Counted from the first letter of the stretch, positions 47,644 through 61,789 are shown. The stretch: DNA of 64,000 nt from Scatophagus argus (GCF_020382885.2 NC_058516.1:7760590-7824589), one strand, 5' to 3'. A program made the numbers and translations. Notes: a model not told the origin generated them from the letters alone.

Positions 47644-48839
47644 CTAGGAAACAAATACAAGAGCAATGCTTTGTAACGAGAACTCACTGCGACTACATGA
47701 TGAATAGCAGGTCAGCAATGGGGTTGACCCATGTGGATGTCGTGATTATATAACATGTGGGCAGAGTTTTATTAATCATCATTAATAATGCACAAGGGGT
47801 ATTCTGGGTAGATGTCCCCATTCTTGCATCAATCTTGTCTTCTGTTAAAGAGCTGCAGTCAGTGTGGTGAAGCACAATAATTAAAAGGATCAAATAATTA
47901 ACATTTTCCTATTTCCTTTCCATCTATATGCCGTTTAACCCTCAATCAAAATGTGATAAAATTATGTGTCAGAAATCGATGTGCGGGTGGAAAACCTCCA
48001 TTATTCAGTGGAGACATATCAGAATTATGAGGCAAATCGTGACATCTCCTCATGACTCAAACATGACACGTCTCTGAAGGGGCTAAGCGCTGCAGCCGTA
48101 GTAGTTAGTAGTGAGACCTGGCCCCGTGTTCCTGTGCATTTGCTATTGGCAGTGACTGCAATAAAGTTCTGTCTCAACCACAGTTGCTATGTCAACAGAC
48201 ATTAGACTTTCTAAAATTTTCAGATAACTTTATAGGTAAAACAATTATCCCGTGCAATTGCTAGATCTGCTAATATGGTGACAGCAAACGGCAGCCATTT
48301 CACTTACAGCAATCTTCAAAATCAACAAAATCACCTTCAAGTACCCCTACCATACTATTTTATAACAGAGAAAAGTTGTAGCAATGTACAAATTCAGGTT
48401 CACACTAAAACTGTCAACAATCTTACGCATAAATTGCATATTGGTTCAAATCAAAGTGTTTCCATTTCACTCCTGTGTGGGCATAATGTTTAAATTCAGC
48501 TTGGTTAAATCCTTGTCAGCGGTAGTAGTAGTACTATCCCGAATTTACCTCATTTTCTCTTTATTTTTTTTCACTGAACATTGTCATAAAAATCATGCAA
48601 TAATTTAATTAATTATATGATGGAATAATGGTTAATTTACCATAGTATCATATTACAATTCATAATCAGAAAAGCTTTCATATCCCATTTTCACATTTGG
48701 TATAATACTCTGGTAAACTAAATTCCCTAGACATATTTTAGTGAGAGCATGAAGATGATGACTCAGTCAGATCATTATGTTGAAATGAAAAGTAAAAAGT
48801 CTCTTTGTTTATTTTTTTTAATTCTCATGTTGTCACGAG

Positions 48840-49625
48840 TCAAGTAAACAACCTGACCAGCCAGCATTTCTTCTTTGTTTGGGACTTTTTGTCCAACACT
48901 GCCTTCATCTTGGACTCAAGGGCATCAGTCTTGGATTCCAAGATGGCCCACGCCTCTTCTCTCTCTTGCAGAGTCTGCTGCAGGGAGGCCTTCTCCTCCT
49001 CTGCTCTCTTCAGTGCAGCCATGAGCTTGGTGTTGTCATTCCAATGCTCACTCAACTATGCAAGGTAGGAGCCTTTAGCTTTCTTTAAGTCCACAGCATT
49101 TGCCTCAAGCTTTTCTTTCAGGGCCTCGCTTTGGCACAGTTTGGCTCTGAGGTCGTTAATCTGAACGCCAAGAGCCTCTCGTACCACATTGTGTCTGGCT
49201 ACCAGCTCCTGGAGGTCATTTAAAGCAGCACTGGCATGGTGCACCTCTGTAAGGGGAGCCACTGTGCTCAAAGCTGGATCCTCCTCACTCTACTCTGCAG
49301 CAGGGTTGACTTTTTCCTGCTGCAGCGTCTTGCTGGTCTCATGGATTCATCAATCATTTCACTCATTTGAGCCTCACTCAGCTCAAATTTGAGCTTATGA
49401 ATCTCCTCTTCATAAAACGTGATGTTACCGTCAGCCCATTGCAGCTTGTCTTTGAGCACTTAAATGGTTCTCTGAGAGTATGAAATGGAGTGCCTGTAAG
49501 CCTGATGAACGTCCTTCAGTTGGCTCTTTAACTCACAGATCTTTCGCTCTGCAGCTCTCCATTTGCAACAAAACAGGTCATGCTTGAATCCGAAGTCATC
49601 CAGCTGGGCTAGGAGAGCAACGTTC
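48840..49625 (-). pseudogene. decayed coiled-coil protein pseudogene, probably a retrocopy
   Basis: The minus strand reads as one continuous protein-like stretch with lesions. It begins ALLAQLDDFGFKHDLFCCKW, continues ERKICELKSQLKDVHQAYR, then meets a stop at 49462-49460. It resumes VLKDKLQWADGNITFYEEEI and MSEMIDESMRPARRC, shifts frame near 49310-49320 and has a stop at 49292-49290. After that come LTEVHHASAALNDLQELVAR, a stop at 49058-49056, and finally LKRAEEEKASLQQTLQERE. The heptad-rich, Leu/Glu/Lys-rich composition indicates a long coiled coil. An A-rich stretch follows on the minus strand (48812-48819 and neighbours). There is no sign of introns across about 260 codons, which suggests an RNA-derived copy. 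I cannot name the parent gene. Confidence 0.75.
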
Positions 49626-50106
49626 ATGCTTGTGTTTAAAACTGAACCTGTCCCAGGCCCTGCAAAGTCCCTGGAGGTATACTACGGTGCCATGTTTCCT
49701 GCCTTTGGTTTGACAACTCTGAATTTCTGCTGCTTCCAGTGTGGTTACAAAATATGAAATAAACTGATGACCAAACTGCACCATGATAACCAAACATTCT
49801 ATTCCACAGGATGGGATATCGTACATGAAGCTTCCACTAGCATTCTATGGTGGAGTCTATTCAATTTTGCTTTCAAATGTAAAACAAACCTAATGTGGGA
49901 AAACAACATCTGTAGTATTTTAAAAAAATGCCAAAATGCTCAAACAGAATGCTAAATGAAGCCTAAATTTATGTTAGGTGAGATCAAAATAAACCAAATA
50001 ACTTATATTTACATGACCAACAAACTTTTTTCCAGTTGTTTGACAGAACACTGGCAAACAACATTTTCCTTCGCAGACTTTGCAGTCAATACTGTGACTA
50101 CCTTAG

Positions 50107-50290
50107 ATCGATAGAACGATAGATAGATATTTTATCCATATTTTAGCCTATTTTAGCCCTTTAGACTAAAGATAAAAAGGCAAGCAATAAATACTAATAA
50201 AAGCACACTACTCAAAGATTAAAACATAAAAAGTCCAGTACAAGCAGAATGTGTAATAATTTAAGGTGCATGGTGAACAGCCCCTTAAAT
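50107..50290 (-). repeat. possible retroelement 3' tail (minus orientation)
   Basis: On the minus strand the sequence ends 'ggataaaatatctatctatc', a typical fish LINE tail with a short TATC repeat. The body upstream is not recognised. Confidence 0.3.
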
Positions 50291-51009
50291 TCATCTAACA
50301 AAAACTACAAGGTACTAATTCACAATTTTCACTTACTTGCTCTATTGTTTTCATCTTGCAAGACTTTTGGCCTCCAGGCTCATCTGATTGAGACACAAGC
50401 CATGATTCACTGCTGAGATTTGTTTTGGGGCTTTTCACATGTTGCCGACAGATTTGTCCTGACCTATGCACAGACTGCGTTCATTAGTCAGCGGCTGCAG
50501 AGGTAAAGCTCTCATCAGTCCACTTGTCTTTTAATGACAGTGAGGAACGATGGAAATGAGGCTGTAAAACTTCACCATTAGCTTGACCATTATAGTGAAA
50601 ACTCCCATTTAAATGAAAAGCTTTAACAGCGAGGTTGAGAGAGAAGTGCCAATCATCTGTCAGCTACTGAATGGTGAGTTAGTCACCATGGGAAGCAACT
50701 GAGCTTTTCTAACACAGTTGTAAAATTGTGATAGGTGTGATAACAACCTTTCACACTGGCAAACAACCACTCTAATTTGAGACAACTTTTAATTGTGTCT
50801 CATTGTGTCATCAGTGCCATTGTCTGAGAAATTACTCCCCATGGCATCTTAAAAGAGAATACTGTGTTCGCTTGGTTGAAATGAAATCAATGCTTTCAAA
50901 GAGAGATGAACCCAGTGACATTAATGCCCACTGGGGGCATCGATATTTACCGCTGTGACACACATACATATACACATATACACACACACACACACCATTC
51001 TCGTAAGCT

Positions 51010-51135
51010 TGCCGAATTTCCTTCTCATCCTCTCGCTCTTTCTCTTCATGCCGCGCCTCACCTCTCCTCTCCCTCCCCGTCCCTTTCTCTCTCTCTCTCT
51101 GCCTCCCTCTCCTCTGTCTCTTTCATCCTCATCTC
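51010..51135 (+). repeat. pyrimidine-rich (CT/CCT) tract
   Basis: The plus strand is almost entirely C and T over long runs, including (CT)n at about 51086-51100. It is preceded by a CA repeat near 50970-50996. No gene. Confidence 0.8.
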
Positions 51136-52849
51136 CCACATGTCTTTCATGGCGGAGTGTGCCACTGTTTTCGCCTGTGGTTTCCATAGAGACGAGTTGC
51201 TCCCATCTATTTCAAGCTACCTCCTCTGGTCTAATGCTCGTCTAGACTTTCTCTTTTCCCTCTGCTCATTAGATTTAAGCGGCAAACTAGGTAAATGAAC
51301 AACTCTCCACTTCCAACACCTTAAACCTTACTATCTGTTCAAATCCCAGTGTACTGTAGACTGTGTGATCTCTATAAAAACAGCAAGTGCGTGACACCAC
51401 TGTTTTTTCCTTGTTTTTTCTTTTTCTTTTGGTCTATCACAAGCTACACACCAGCTGCTCACAGTTTGCACTGCTATTTCAAATCAAGGTCATGAGTTTT
51501 CTTTGTACATTTTAATCCAGTCTGTGGGAACTGTCGCTACATGATGCCATGTTAATCGGGTGATTCCTGTCCGTGTAGACGATCTGAACAACACAAAGTC
51601 TCACATCTACAGAAAAAAAAAAAAAAAAAAAAAGAGCCATCACATAGAAGTGAGAAAAGCTCCAGTACATATGCCCGTGCAAAGCAAACAGGCCACAGGC
51701 AACAATCTTTATGTTGTGATCATGGCAACAAGAAAGAACCCACTTTCTGTTTTTTACATGCCAGTAAATCCATGAAATGTGATTTTAAAGATACTTTAGA
51801 TGGCATAACACAGTATCATATCCATCTGTTGGTTATGGTCGCCACTATATCTTAACAAATATCGGATGTAGACTTAAACCAGGTGAAACAGCCTGTGCAC
51901 ATACCAGCAAAAGATTCATAGCCAGGTCACAAGACCGCAGGGGTTTCATTCTGACTACAGACTTAATCTGTTCCAAGATCTCTGCTTTTTTCTATTTTTA
52001 CTGATAAGGTTTGGGTTTGTCAACATTAAAGCTGCAGTTTGATGCACAAACACGGAAATTTACAAAGCATTAGGTGCTGCGTTTACTAAGCTATTTTGAA
52101 TCGCTTCGCCGCAGAATGGCTCTGATTAGTTCAGCAAAAGACCAGATAAGATTTCTAAATCTTCCAAGTTTCTGTAACCACATATCTGCATAATTTTCTG
52201 TTTCGCCATAAAAGTGTTGCATCACATTAAAAAAATACATATTTTTTTAAATCATATTTCTCATAAACCTATTTACTCCCTGTCACGGAAAGAATGTCAC
52301 CATTGTCTGTTTGTATCAGTGTGTTTGTTCTGAAGAGCAAGAAGAAAGATTAGAGATCACAGCAGCCCCTGAAATAGGACTGAATATGCATGTTCTGACA
52401 AAGTAGGCCAATGTGAAGTTGAATTTACGCAGTCAGTATAATTGAAGTGGAATAAAAGTGCATATTATTTGCAGAAGTTGAAGGCGTTTCTGTTTTGAGC
52501 TGTGAAGCAGATTTTCCACCACAGGAACAGAAAGTAGCCTACATGGGAGCAGAGTGTCTCCTCTGCGAGAGCTTGTTTGTTGATGGTAATTGTGCTGATG
52601 TTTTCCAATTAATGCGCTAGTGATTGAGGTTAAAATGCTACATGTGGCAACTTCAATCTAAGCTGATTAAAGGTGTTTCACGCACAATGCAGAGGCCTTG
52701 ACTTAAAGCCGCGTGTTTCATGCATGTAATCAGTGAGATGGCCCTACACGAATCCCCTCTGACACCAGGAGACACCTGGGACTAAACAGTCTACATAAAG
52801 TCTACTTCTCCCCTATAATTTATTTACTCAGGCATGAATTTTCTGACAG

Positions 52850-53056
52850 TCGGTTTGTTATCTATTGGTTTGTTATCATGTTATTTATTTGTTGTATATA
52901 CACCTTTTTTATATTGCCTTGTATATATATTTTATGTTGTCATGTTTTTATATTGCTATTTTTCACATTTTGTATAGCTTATTGTGTGTATTACTGCTGC
53001 TGCACTGTAATTTCCCAGCCTGGGATCACTAAAGTATATCTATCTATCTATCTATG
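52850..53056 (+). mobile_element. retroelement 3' tail ending in a (TATC)n repeat
   Basis: The stretch ends 'cctgggatcactaaagtata' followed by about four tatc/tcta units. 'Gggatca-taaagta' plus a tetranucleotide tail is the usual 3' end of several fish non-LTR elements. The 5' limit is unclear. Confidence 0.55.
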
Positions 53057-53059
53057 ATA

Positions 53060-56000
53060 TGTGAAGCAACTTCAAATTCTTTATATTGATGTTTTCATTA
53101 CAAAACATGAACTTCTTGTTGGCATGAAACACCTCACACATTCATGACCTCATGGCTCAGTTTTAACGTCATCTGACTAGTGACTTCTACTTCCAGTTCT
53201 GCTCAAGGTTAACAACATGGCCGTAAGTAAAGCAATACTGTGGCGAACACAGCATCCAATTTAGAATCCCCTTTCTCCTTGCAGCACATTTTGAGCGACC
53301 GATGTATCTCCACTATCCTATCTTTAACTCACTTCCTTCTTAGTAAAGCTCCCCGGAGGAACGCTGTCAGCTCTTACACCCAGGCTGACAGATCAACACT
53401 GACAAGTGTTTGCGTGAATGGTGGCTCTCACAGCGAAACTTTGGGTGGTTTATATATTTCCTTTTTGTTCTCCCCACGCACCACACCCATATCATGAGAA
53501 ATAAGCATCTTTTGATGCCAGTGCTTGCCAGGGTCCAATATTTGAGATGGCAAGAGCAATGTCTTTGCTTTAAAACGGATTTAAAGTGGAATCCGTAACT
53601 GTCGTCCCAGGAATTGGACAGAATCAATCATTTGCTGGTGAGGGTGACATTTCCAATGATTTCATAGATAGACAACCCATAACCTGTGCACATGAAACCA
53701 ACAATATCAGCAACATATTTTTGTGCTTGGGGTCAACCGGTCCTTTATATGAACTTGTGTGACGCCATGCAACGTGCCCTGAATTCCCAGCCTAACAGTT
53801 CTCTTTTACCCTCCTGAGCTGCACATTCTTAACTTGTGCCTTGAGGTGGGCTTAATTCCCATCAACAACCACACGTATCGCTGTCAAGATCCATCAGAGT
53901 TGCAGAGATTGAGGTCTAATGGGAATAAATCTGGGCTCAGCTCTCTTACTTCAAGCCCGCTGCTATCCAAAGGTCCTGCTGCTAAAGCAGTAGCGGGTGA
54001 GTGACAGCTCTTTGGAAATACCACCTGGAACACGTTAGCAGCTTGTCAAGGCACACGGTCTTTAAGGGCGGGTGGGGTGAGCAGCACCTCCAGCCTTTTC
54101 CTTGGACTTCAACCTCTGGGCTGATCCGGTTGTTCATCCTCCTTTTGACATTCCCCCCACTCCACTGCTACTCGCCGGAGGCCTTCACTTTGCTTTACAA
54201 CCGTGTCCCTCTCTGGAGCCCAGTTTTTCTTCCTCTTATCTCTCCTCTCCCCTTTCAGCCTTGGGATCAAGTTTCAGGCCAAAACGAAAAGGGGGCGACG
54301 TACAAGAAAAGAAAGGCTAAATGACTTTCTATTATTGAGCTGAAAGTTGATGTTTATCAGGACAGAGACAGCTTGCGTCTCTGCACTACCTGTTGTCTGT
54401 GGGAGATCACAAGCGTTTCACTGCCTTTGGTAATGTATCACACCAACACCCACGCAATGTAAGCCTCGACTGCCTCTGGTTGCTGCCTGTGCCAAGCAGG
54501 TAGACAGAGTGACGGAAAGACAGACGGGCACACTCACATTGTGAGCAGTGTTATACACACTAAATAACAACTCGAGTAGGAAGGTGAAAGCTGAAGCAGC
54601 AGTAGCTGTAACTGTGATGAAATTAACCTAAATTTTTTACTAAACTGGTAAAAAAGCTGTTCCAGCCCTGCTAAATTATTATGAAGAAAAGCCTCGCAAA
54701 GTATCTTAATTTACTAGTTATAAGACATTTGGTAGATAAAAGAAAATCTTCAGTCATCAGCTTTCGCTAAAGAGCAAGAAAGAAAAAGTGTTTCAGCACA
54801 CATCTGCTGCTTCTACAAACACATTTCTATAACACACACTGAAAATAAATCTTTGTGTTCTTGTCTCTCTTGATCTCATCTGCGTCGCACTGTTCTGCTG
54901 TTCAACTCTCAGTGACAACTTTCATCAGCCTAACACCAAAAGCAGTAAGTGAACAGAAGCCACACTGAACACAATAACAATATATTGATATAATCAGCCT
55001 TCAGCAGGGAGGGAAAACTACGTTTGGCCCAACGCATGTTTCAATGATAATGCTAACTCATTCTTGAATTCGATACAACATGAGATGACTTTATTGTTCA
55101 ACTATCAGTGAAGTATTTTCTTCAGGACTTGATAATGAATAGGGACGGAGAGAAGTCCAATATAACTTCTTTATTAGCACAGAGACGTTCCAGATGACCT
55201 CCTGTGATACTGGCTGACTGACAGGCTGATGAAGGGCAGACTGAGTGGAATTAAAGTACTACTGAGTTTTTGGTGCTGCCTCAATACAAGCGACATAAGG
55301 GCTGAAGGTGGCTGGAAGTTGGAGATGTCGGCTCAGTTGAGTACTTGGGTCAAGTGAGGAAATTTCAGATGTGGAGGTTAATTAGTTGTAGTTGTAATGT
55401 ATTACTGAAGCTCTGATGGAGTTAACAGTACGACCAGCAGTCCAGGGTCCAGCACATATTGTTGAGTTTCATTCCCATGTCATAAAATTACAGACGCCCT
55501 TCGAATGAAACTTAACAATCAGCTATCTTTATCCAGAATCCTTTACCATTTCCCCTAAAGTCTGTTCCTTTTTTTAAAACAATCTGTTAATATTTCCATT
55601 TTAAAATCAGATATACAGTGTGTATTGATTCAGTCTATTCAGTATATTGTCATGGACAGACACTTACCTTAAATTGCACCTTAAACAGGAACGACCACCA
55701 CAACATCATCAGCCACAGGAAAGCAAATGAGCTAATGGCAGGCATGCAATGGGGGAGGAAAATAATTCAACATAAACGCCAACTCATGCAAAGAAAAACA
55801 AGATAAACATAACCATGAAAAGGAAACAAGTGGCAGCATTGATGGGACATAAATTTCAAAGATGGCTTAATGTTCAGCTGAAGTTATGGTAAAACACGTG
55901 TATTCATTTGTAACCAGCACGATGACACATGCACACGAACACACAGATACACAACAGCTTTTTCTTCATTTGTTTTCCTCTTTCACCACACAACAACGTT

Positions 56001-56505
56001 GAGAGACGTGCAAGTATTCCTGTAATATGATTGCTTTCACCCATAATAACTACTGCAACAAAGACTGAGTTGTAATGTTGGAGTTACCAATCAAACAGGA
56101 GATTATTGCTTTTGTTATCAAGCTAAATCTCAGATTGAACATGAATTATCAAAAAGGCTTGAAATCCTGCCACCAACCGATTCATTTTCCTCATATTAGA
56201 CTCGCGCAGCTACAGCTTGAATGAGCAGAGGCAGAGAGTTTCATATTATCTGGTGAAAGCATTTCCTTCACTTCATTTATGGCAAATGGATGACAAAATA
56301 TTGGAGATCAACACATTTTTCCTGCTGCCGATCATTCACAGGCAAGACAGGGGTTATCTGTCAATTTGTGGGCATAAAAGAAAAGCAATATTAAAGAAAA
56401 AAAAAAGTATTGTGACAAATTACTCCTCCTAAAGAAGATTAAGTTATAAAAGCCCCTTTGAAATGAAGTAATGTTCCACACACGGCGACATGAGTGATGC
56501 ACTTG
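53060..56505. other. intronic, no additional exon recognised
   Basis: There are short chance frames only. An A-run lies at 56396-56406. No repeat family is recognised. Confidence 0.5.
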
Positions 56506-56510
56506 TGTAC

Positions 56511-56663
56511 CTAGGGCCGTCCTTGCAGGCGTGGCGTCGCTCTTGATCCAAAAGGAGACCCAGGAGAGGACCACAGTCAGGATACAGGGGATGTAGGTCT
56601 GGATGGTGAAGTAGCCCATCCTTCTGCTGAGGTCAAAGTAAACTGTCATCAACACATAGTCGC
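56511..56663 (-). CDS. gabrg3: gabrg3 exon: pre-TM1 and TM1
   Basis: The exon is exactly 153 bp, a size I recall for this exon in GABA-A subunit genes. The acceptor is ctcttttccctctcag. The donor is CTAG|GTACAC, which is weak after the invariant GT. Both ends are phase 1. It encodes [20 protein letters not shown], then [20 protein letters not shown] (TM1, with the conserved proline) and [10 protein letters not shown], leading to the split glycine at the start of TM2. The gamma-type wording [15 protein letters not shown] separates it from alpha and beta subunits. Confidence 0.97.
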
Positions 56664-56841
56664 CTGAGAGGGAAAAGAGAGAGGGAAAATGGACTATAAA
56701 AACTGCAAATTCACTTAACCAAATGATAAATATGGTTTCCAAAATATTTTTTACCAAGCTAGTGGCTTGTCATCGCTGGTTTTACCAACTGCACACTGAA
56801 ACCACTAAAGTTCTGGTTTTGAAGATTCCTCTGTAAACTAC

Positions 56842-57120
56842 ATCCATCCATCCATTTTCTATACCGCTTATCCTTCAGGGTCGCGGGGGGCTGGAGCCTA
56901 TCCCAGCTGACTACGGGTGAGAGGCGGGGTACACACTGCACTGGTCGCCAGTCAGTCTGACACACAAACACCTATGGGTGATGTACAGCAGCCACTTAAC
57001 CTAATGTGCATGTCTTTGGGATTGTGGGAGGAGAAAACCCACACAGGCACAGGGAGAACACAGAAGAGCCCAGACCGGGTTTAGAACCTGGAACCCTCTT
57101 GCTACCGTGCTACCCCCTGT
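56842..57120 (+). repeat. common teleost interspersed repeat ('catccattttctataccgct')
   Basis: In order it reads 'ccatccattttctataccgc', 'cagggtcgcggggggctgga', 'gagaggcggggtacacactg', 'aatgtgcatgtctttgggat', 'gagaaaacccacacaggcac' and 'agggagaacaca'. This arrangement is found in very many copies in fish genomes. I place it with non-LTR-derived repeats only tentatively. Confidence 0.8.
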
Positions 57121-59929
57121 AAACTACGTACAAAATTTATTATACATTATTAAAAACCTGTAAATATTAGCTTGTTAACACACTTAACAGATGGTGAATA
57201 TGGTAAACATTGAGACTGCTACATTACCACATTAGCCTTGTCACTGTAAGCCCATCAGAGCTGCTAGTCTGGCTGTAGACCATTACAGTACTCTTGTATG
57301 CTAGACAGAACTCTTATAATTTTTAACACTGCTATGTTAAGTTGCATCATATTGCAAGGTGACCCTGTTAATTTGTAAGTTACACTTTTCTATCTAGCCG
57401 TAAACAACCGACTATCATCCCTGAGGATCTGAAGCAGCACAGTGGCCCATGAGTAATTAAGAGGTCTGATACGTAGCTGGAGGCTACATCATGCTGTGCT
57501 CTTAACTTGGTCATCAAAACAGAGACCAAAACAAATTAGATAGTGCAATTGCTACATTTTTTTAATTTATTGATTTTAAATGAGAGAAGCTGTGATAGTC
57601 TGTGGATTTTATAAGAAGACAGATGTGTGTGTTCTGTTTGGGACAAAGAGTATCCATGTGCAGTGCTCAAACCCTTGGGAACACCGCACAAAACATGAGT
57701 CATTTTCTGTCATCCCGTTTAACTGAAGCCAATACAGAGAGATGTCACTCCACTTTTCTAATGAGACTGTCAAAAGTGTCTGAAGCTGCTCGAGGATCTG
57801 AGGTTTTCAATAGCTTTAATTAAGACCGTGCAGAGAGGAGTCGATAAACTTCACTGAAAATTGCCAGAGTTGTTATTATTGGTCATACAACACATCAGAA
57901 AAGTGTTCAGTTCCTTCTATGGTAGATTGGAATTAGGCCTATAATTGTTTAAAGTAAGATAATCTTAATCGAATTGGAAGGCAGACAGAGAGGAAAAAGA
58001 CAAGGACAGGAGAAGACAGGAAGAGAGGACATGGCTGGAAAACAAAGGGGTGAATACAATTTCCAGAGAGCAGAGGATGAAACAAGAGAAGGGATGAAGC
58101 GAGAAAAACCTTAATGGAGCCCAAAAAAGCGAGGAAGGAACTTCTGTCTAACTTGAGCAACTACACAGTGGTGTCAGTGTGAGGGGGAATAAAATGAGGA
58201 GAATGACAGAATGTATTCTGCTGCCTCTTTAACAACCCGACTATGGTAAGACACTTGTTATTGCGAGCGTTAATTGACAGCAGCAGAGAGATATTGAGCT
58301 ACAACACTTGGTGAACAAAAGCCATTGTTCTGTAACCTTGACGAAGTTCTCTGCATTAGATCAGCATTACTTCAAATATTACTTAAGAATGCCGTTTGAT
58401 AATCTGCTGCCACTCCTGCATTTCCATGAAAGAGGATGTTGGATTGAATAAAACATCTGTAGGAGACGACTTTTCGTCCCCCGCTTGCAGCTGAATCCCA
58501 CCTCATACTTCACGCAGAAGTGAAATAATCATTTTGATCACCAGGTGCAATGAATAAAGAGCAAGGTATCTTGGTGACACTGGTGCAGAGGAGTGTTTAT
58601 CACTCATACAGTTGCAAATGCATACCGGTGCAGAACATTTAACAGTTATCTGCGCAGTCCCTGCAGGTTATTAGCTGTTTGTGTGACATCCAGGGCCATT
58701 TTTATGCATATGTGAGCTTTTCTACTTAATTTCAGACAGCATTCCTACTCTTTACACTGATGTCCAATGCAGCCTCTCTTTGTTAATTAAATAAACCCAC
58801 ATGATGATGAGAGGAGACTGCTGGCAGACTCTACTGAGAGCTGATGCTTATTGTGATAACATAAATTGAACCTGCTGGCTACAGCTTATTTCGTGACCCC
58901 TGTGGTTGACACACTTATTGCTGGAATCATGTACACAGGAAAATGAACAACCAGCTTACTTACTTATTTTGTGTAAAAATCACGAGGGAGCAAAATCGTC
59001 ATGCTGTGAATGTATGCAAACGTGGATCCTCAACATGAGCATTTTTTAAATAAATAAATAAAAGACATGATCAACACACCAAGCCAGTCTGCAGGATCAA
59101 GGTCCAGATGTTTGCTCTGGCAGCTGAAACAGCATTACAACACTGACCACACAGCATTGTGAGCGTGCAAATTGCAGGGCCACAAAACATACAAAAAGCA
59201 GCCAGCAGTTTCAGCTAAAATCACACAGAGGGTGAGGGATGCAAGCAGAGCTGCTTTGAGACATGTCGTGAGTGAAGCATACCTCTACAGTGCTGAAAAG
59301 TATTTTTGTTCTCGCTGAAGTTGAAGAGTCTGTCTAAATAATGTCCAAACCTTACCTACACAACACATCCACACTGACAACCTCTCTAACAGACAGCACA
59401 GGACAATAAGCAAAGACTTGAGGCAGCAGCTTATCTTGTCTTAATGCAGAGCAAGAGCTGCTGACCAACATGTACCAAAATGTCATTATTCTTGTGTTTT
59501 TGATGTCCAGTTACACTTACATAACTCTCAACAATGGGCTCATGCAAAATAGGTAAGAAAAATGTAGTGACTGGAAGTGGAAAGTGGAGATAAGATGTAT
59601 GGTGTAATAAATCACTTTTAACTCATATAGGTTCTGCAAACCCCACGGTTGCCGATACAAAAATGCTATTAAAAAAGAGGACCAAAAGGAAATTGTATTA
59701 CTGTGGCCCATAAAGGACGAAAAAAATGTAATCAAATCTTGCAAAAAAAGAAGACTGTTTATCACAGAGACTCAAGCTACCTGGTTAATTTTCTTCAAAA
59801 CAACATTACGAGAAATGAAATCTTTATCATAGTAGCCATAAAGCTATCTAATTTAATTTAACACACCCAATTATGTCTGAGATAGAGTGCATGCTCCCTA
59901 AAGCGATCCAAATTATGTTTGGTTAAATA

Positions 59930-59960
59930 AAAAACAAACAAACAAACAAACAAACAAATT
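59930..59960. repeat. (ACAA)n microsatellite
   Basis: About six tandem aaac units. Confidence 0.9.
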
Positions 59961-61789
59961 AAATCAATTTTATAACTGATAGGGGTAAATAATTCTGTAT
60001 TTCGTAAATTTTTCTGTACCTCCTACCTCTCACAACAACACTGCACAGTTGCAAAGACAGCCAAAGATGGAGACAGACTGTTGAATTTGACAGTTAAATG
60101 CACTGAAGATAGGCATCATTTTTGCAAAGTTATTCTTGCAAATGTTACACGACTGTACTGTTCAGCTTGCATTAATGAATGTATGGAAACTGCAGAAAAT
60201 GTACATTCCCTGATAGACTATCTGTAACTGTGGGCACACACACAGCAGCGTGGGGACTTCTGTGTATTGTAGCAACCAACCCCTCTGTTTACATTCTCTT
60301 TGGACAGCAAACGTCCTCTGTTTACATACTCCTGCAGAATACTTATTAGCCCGAGGTGTCTGCTCTACACTTGCCTCCAGACTCTGTCATGCCATGCAGT
60401 CAGGTCTACTCTCTGTTTGGAAGATACAAGGAAAATCTTTGGCAAAACAGTTTTGTTTATATATTTATGAAGCGGTTTATTTTATAAACTGTTTTGCTCA
60501 AAACAATTCAGATGAATTCTTGTGACCTTTTCAATAAAAACGAAACACAACCGCAGTGCCGGGCAGAGAACAACACCTATATGAGTGCATTACTTTACCT
60601 GTCCTATGTTTTAAGCGCATCATTGGCTCAGAGAACAATTTATCCCATATTATACCCACTGCTTCCTTACTCAATCATCTTCTGAGTCCCAACCTCAAAA
60701 ACAGTCATCACCTGCATGGAACTCATCATAGCACATGACCCTGGACAACCCAGTCATGGTAAACCTGAATTCTATAGCCTACTAATTACGAAAAATAAGC
60801 ATGATAAACATTATGCATCAGTTTTTGCACTTAAATTAAGGCAACTGCAGTGGATCCATCAGTCTATAAAACCTGCAACTGCACACACTTTTAGTGAGTA
60901 GCAGCAGCCTTGGAAGTAACGTACTGAAGTTAGAAGCCAGTTAGCCCTACATGCTTAAGGTTGCATCCAGCAGATTAATTTGCTCTTCTACTTCTTAAAA
61001 TTTTGTTCTATTTTTAAAAAGAAGACATGGCTCTTCAAACTCTTAAAATGCTGAATATCTCTCTTACTACAGCCCTGTGTACACCACTTCACTCAAAGAT
61101 ATCCAAAGCTAGACTGACCAGCTGTGCCTACTCATGATTTCTAAGCACAGATTGGACAAAAGCCGCTCAAGGATGAGGTACAGGGAACAGTCAATGGACA
61201 CTTTTCTTCCATTTTTATAATGTGGTCATGTCTCTTCCACATGCAGTAACAGTCAACTTTCATCACAGTTTTTCCAGTGGTGATATGAATATGATCTGTG
61301 GTCAGCAACGAGTTAAGCAAGCATGCTCAAAGGACATATGGCGGTGCTCATACGTCAAGTAGAGGAGAAGCATCAAATGGAATAGCAGCGCTGTGATTCA
61401 TGATACAGTGAGAGGACAATGCATGGGACTGTCAAAAATTTCACTACAGATTCTTTACCAGAAAAAAAAAAAAAAAAAGTATTTGAAAATATCCAGAGTG
61501 GACATGTAAAGAAGGAAGAACATCAGCATTTCTGCAATGGAACTTCAGCAAAAAAAGGCAAAATAGAAGCTTTTGGGGGAATTTGTGAAGAGACAGTAGA
61601 ACAAAGCGCTGAAGTGTTTGGGATTCCACACTGGGGCTTTTTGAAGAGGACGCTGCTGAATTGATAACGATGGTGGATTTGCAGCGGAGGTCCCCGGCGG
61701 CGTTGTGGCCAGGGATCTGTCCCCTTCGTCCTCATTAAAACAGTCCCATACCTCATGTGTTTATGAGGGATGAAGGATAAAGTGGAGAG

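Larger units (their letters stand above)
47644..56510 (-). other. gabrg3 intron between TM1 and TM2-TM3 exons, 8867 bp
   Basis: It starts GTACAC and ends TAG on the minus strand. It contains the coiled-coil pseudogene at about 48840-49625, a pyrimidine-rich tract at about 51010-51130, an A-run at 51611-51632 and a retroelement tail at about 52850-53056. No other exon was recognised. Confidence 0.8.

Noticed and set aside
60442..60497. 12-bp inverted repeat (gcaaaacagttt) as a microRNA precursor
   Set aside because: The stem is short, with a 32-nt loop that does not extend the pairing, well below a typical precursor hairpin.
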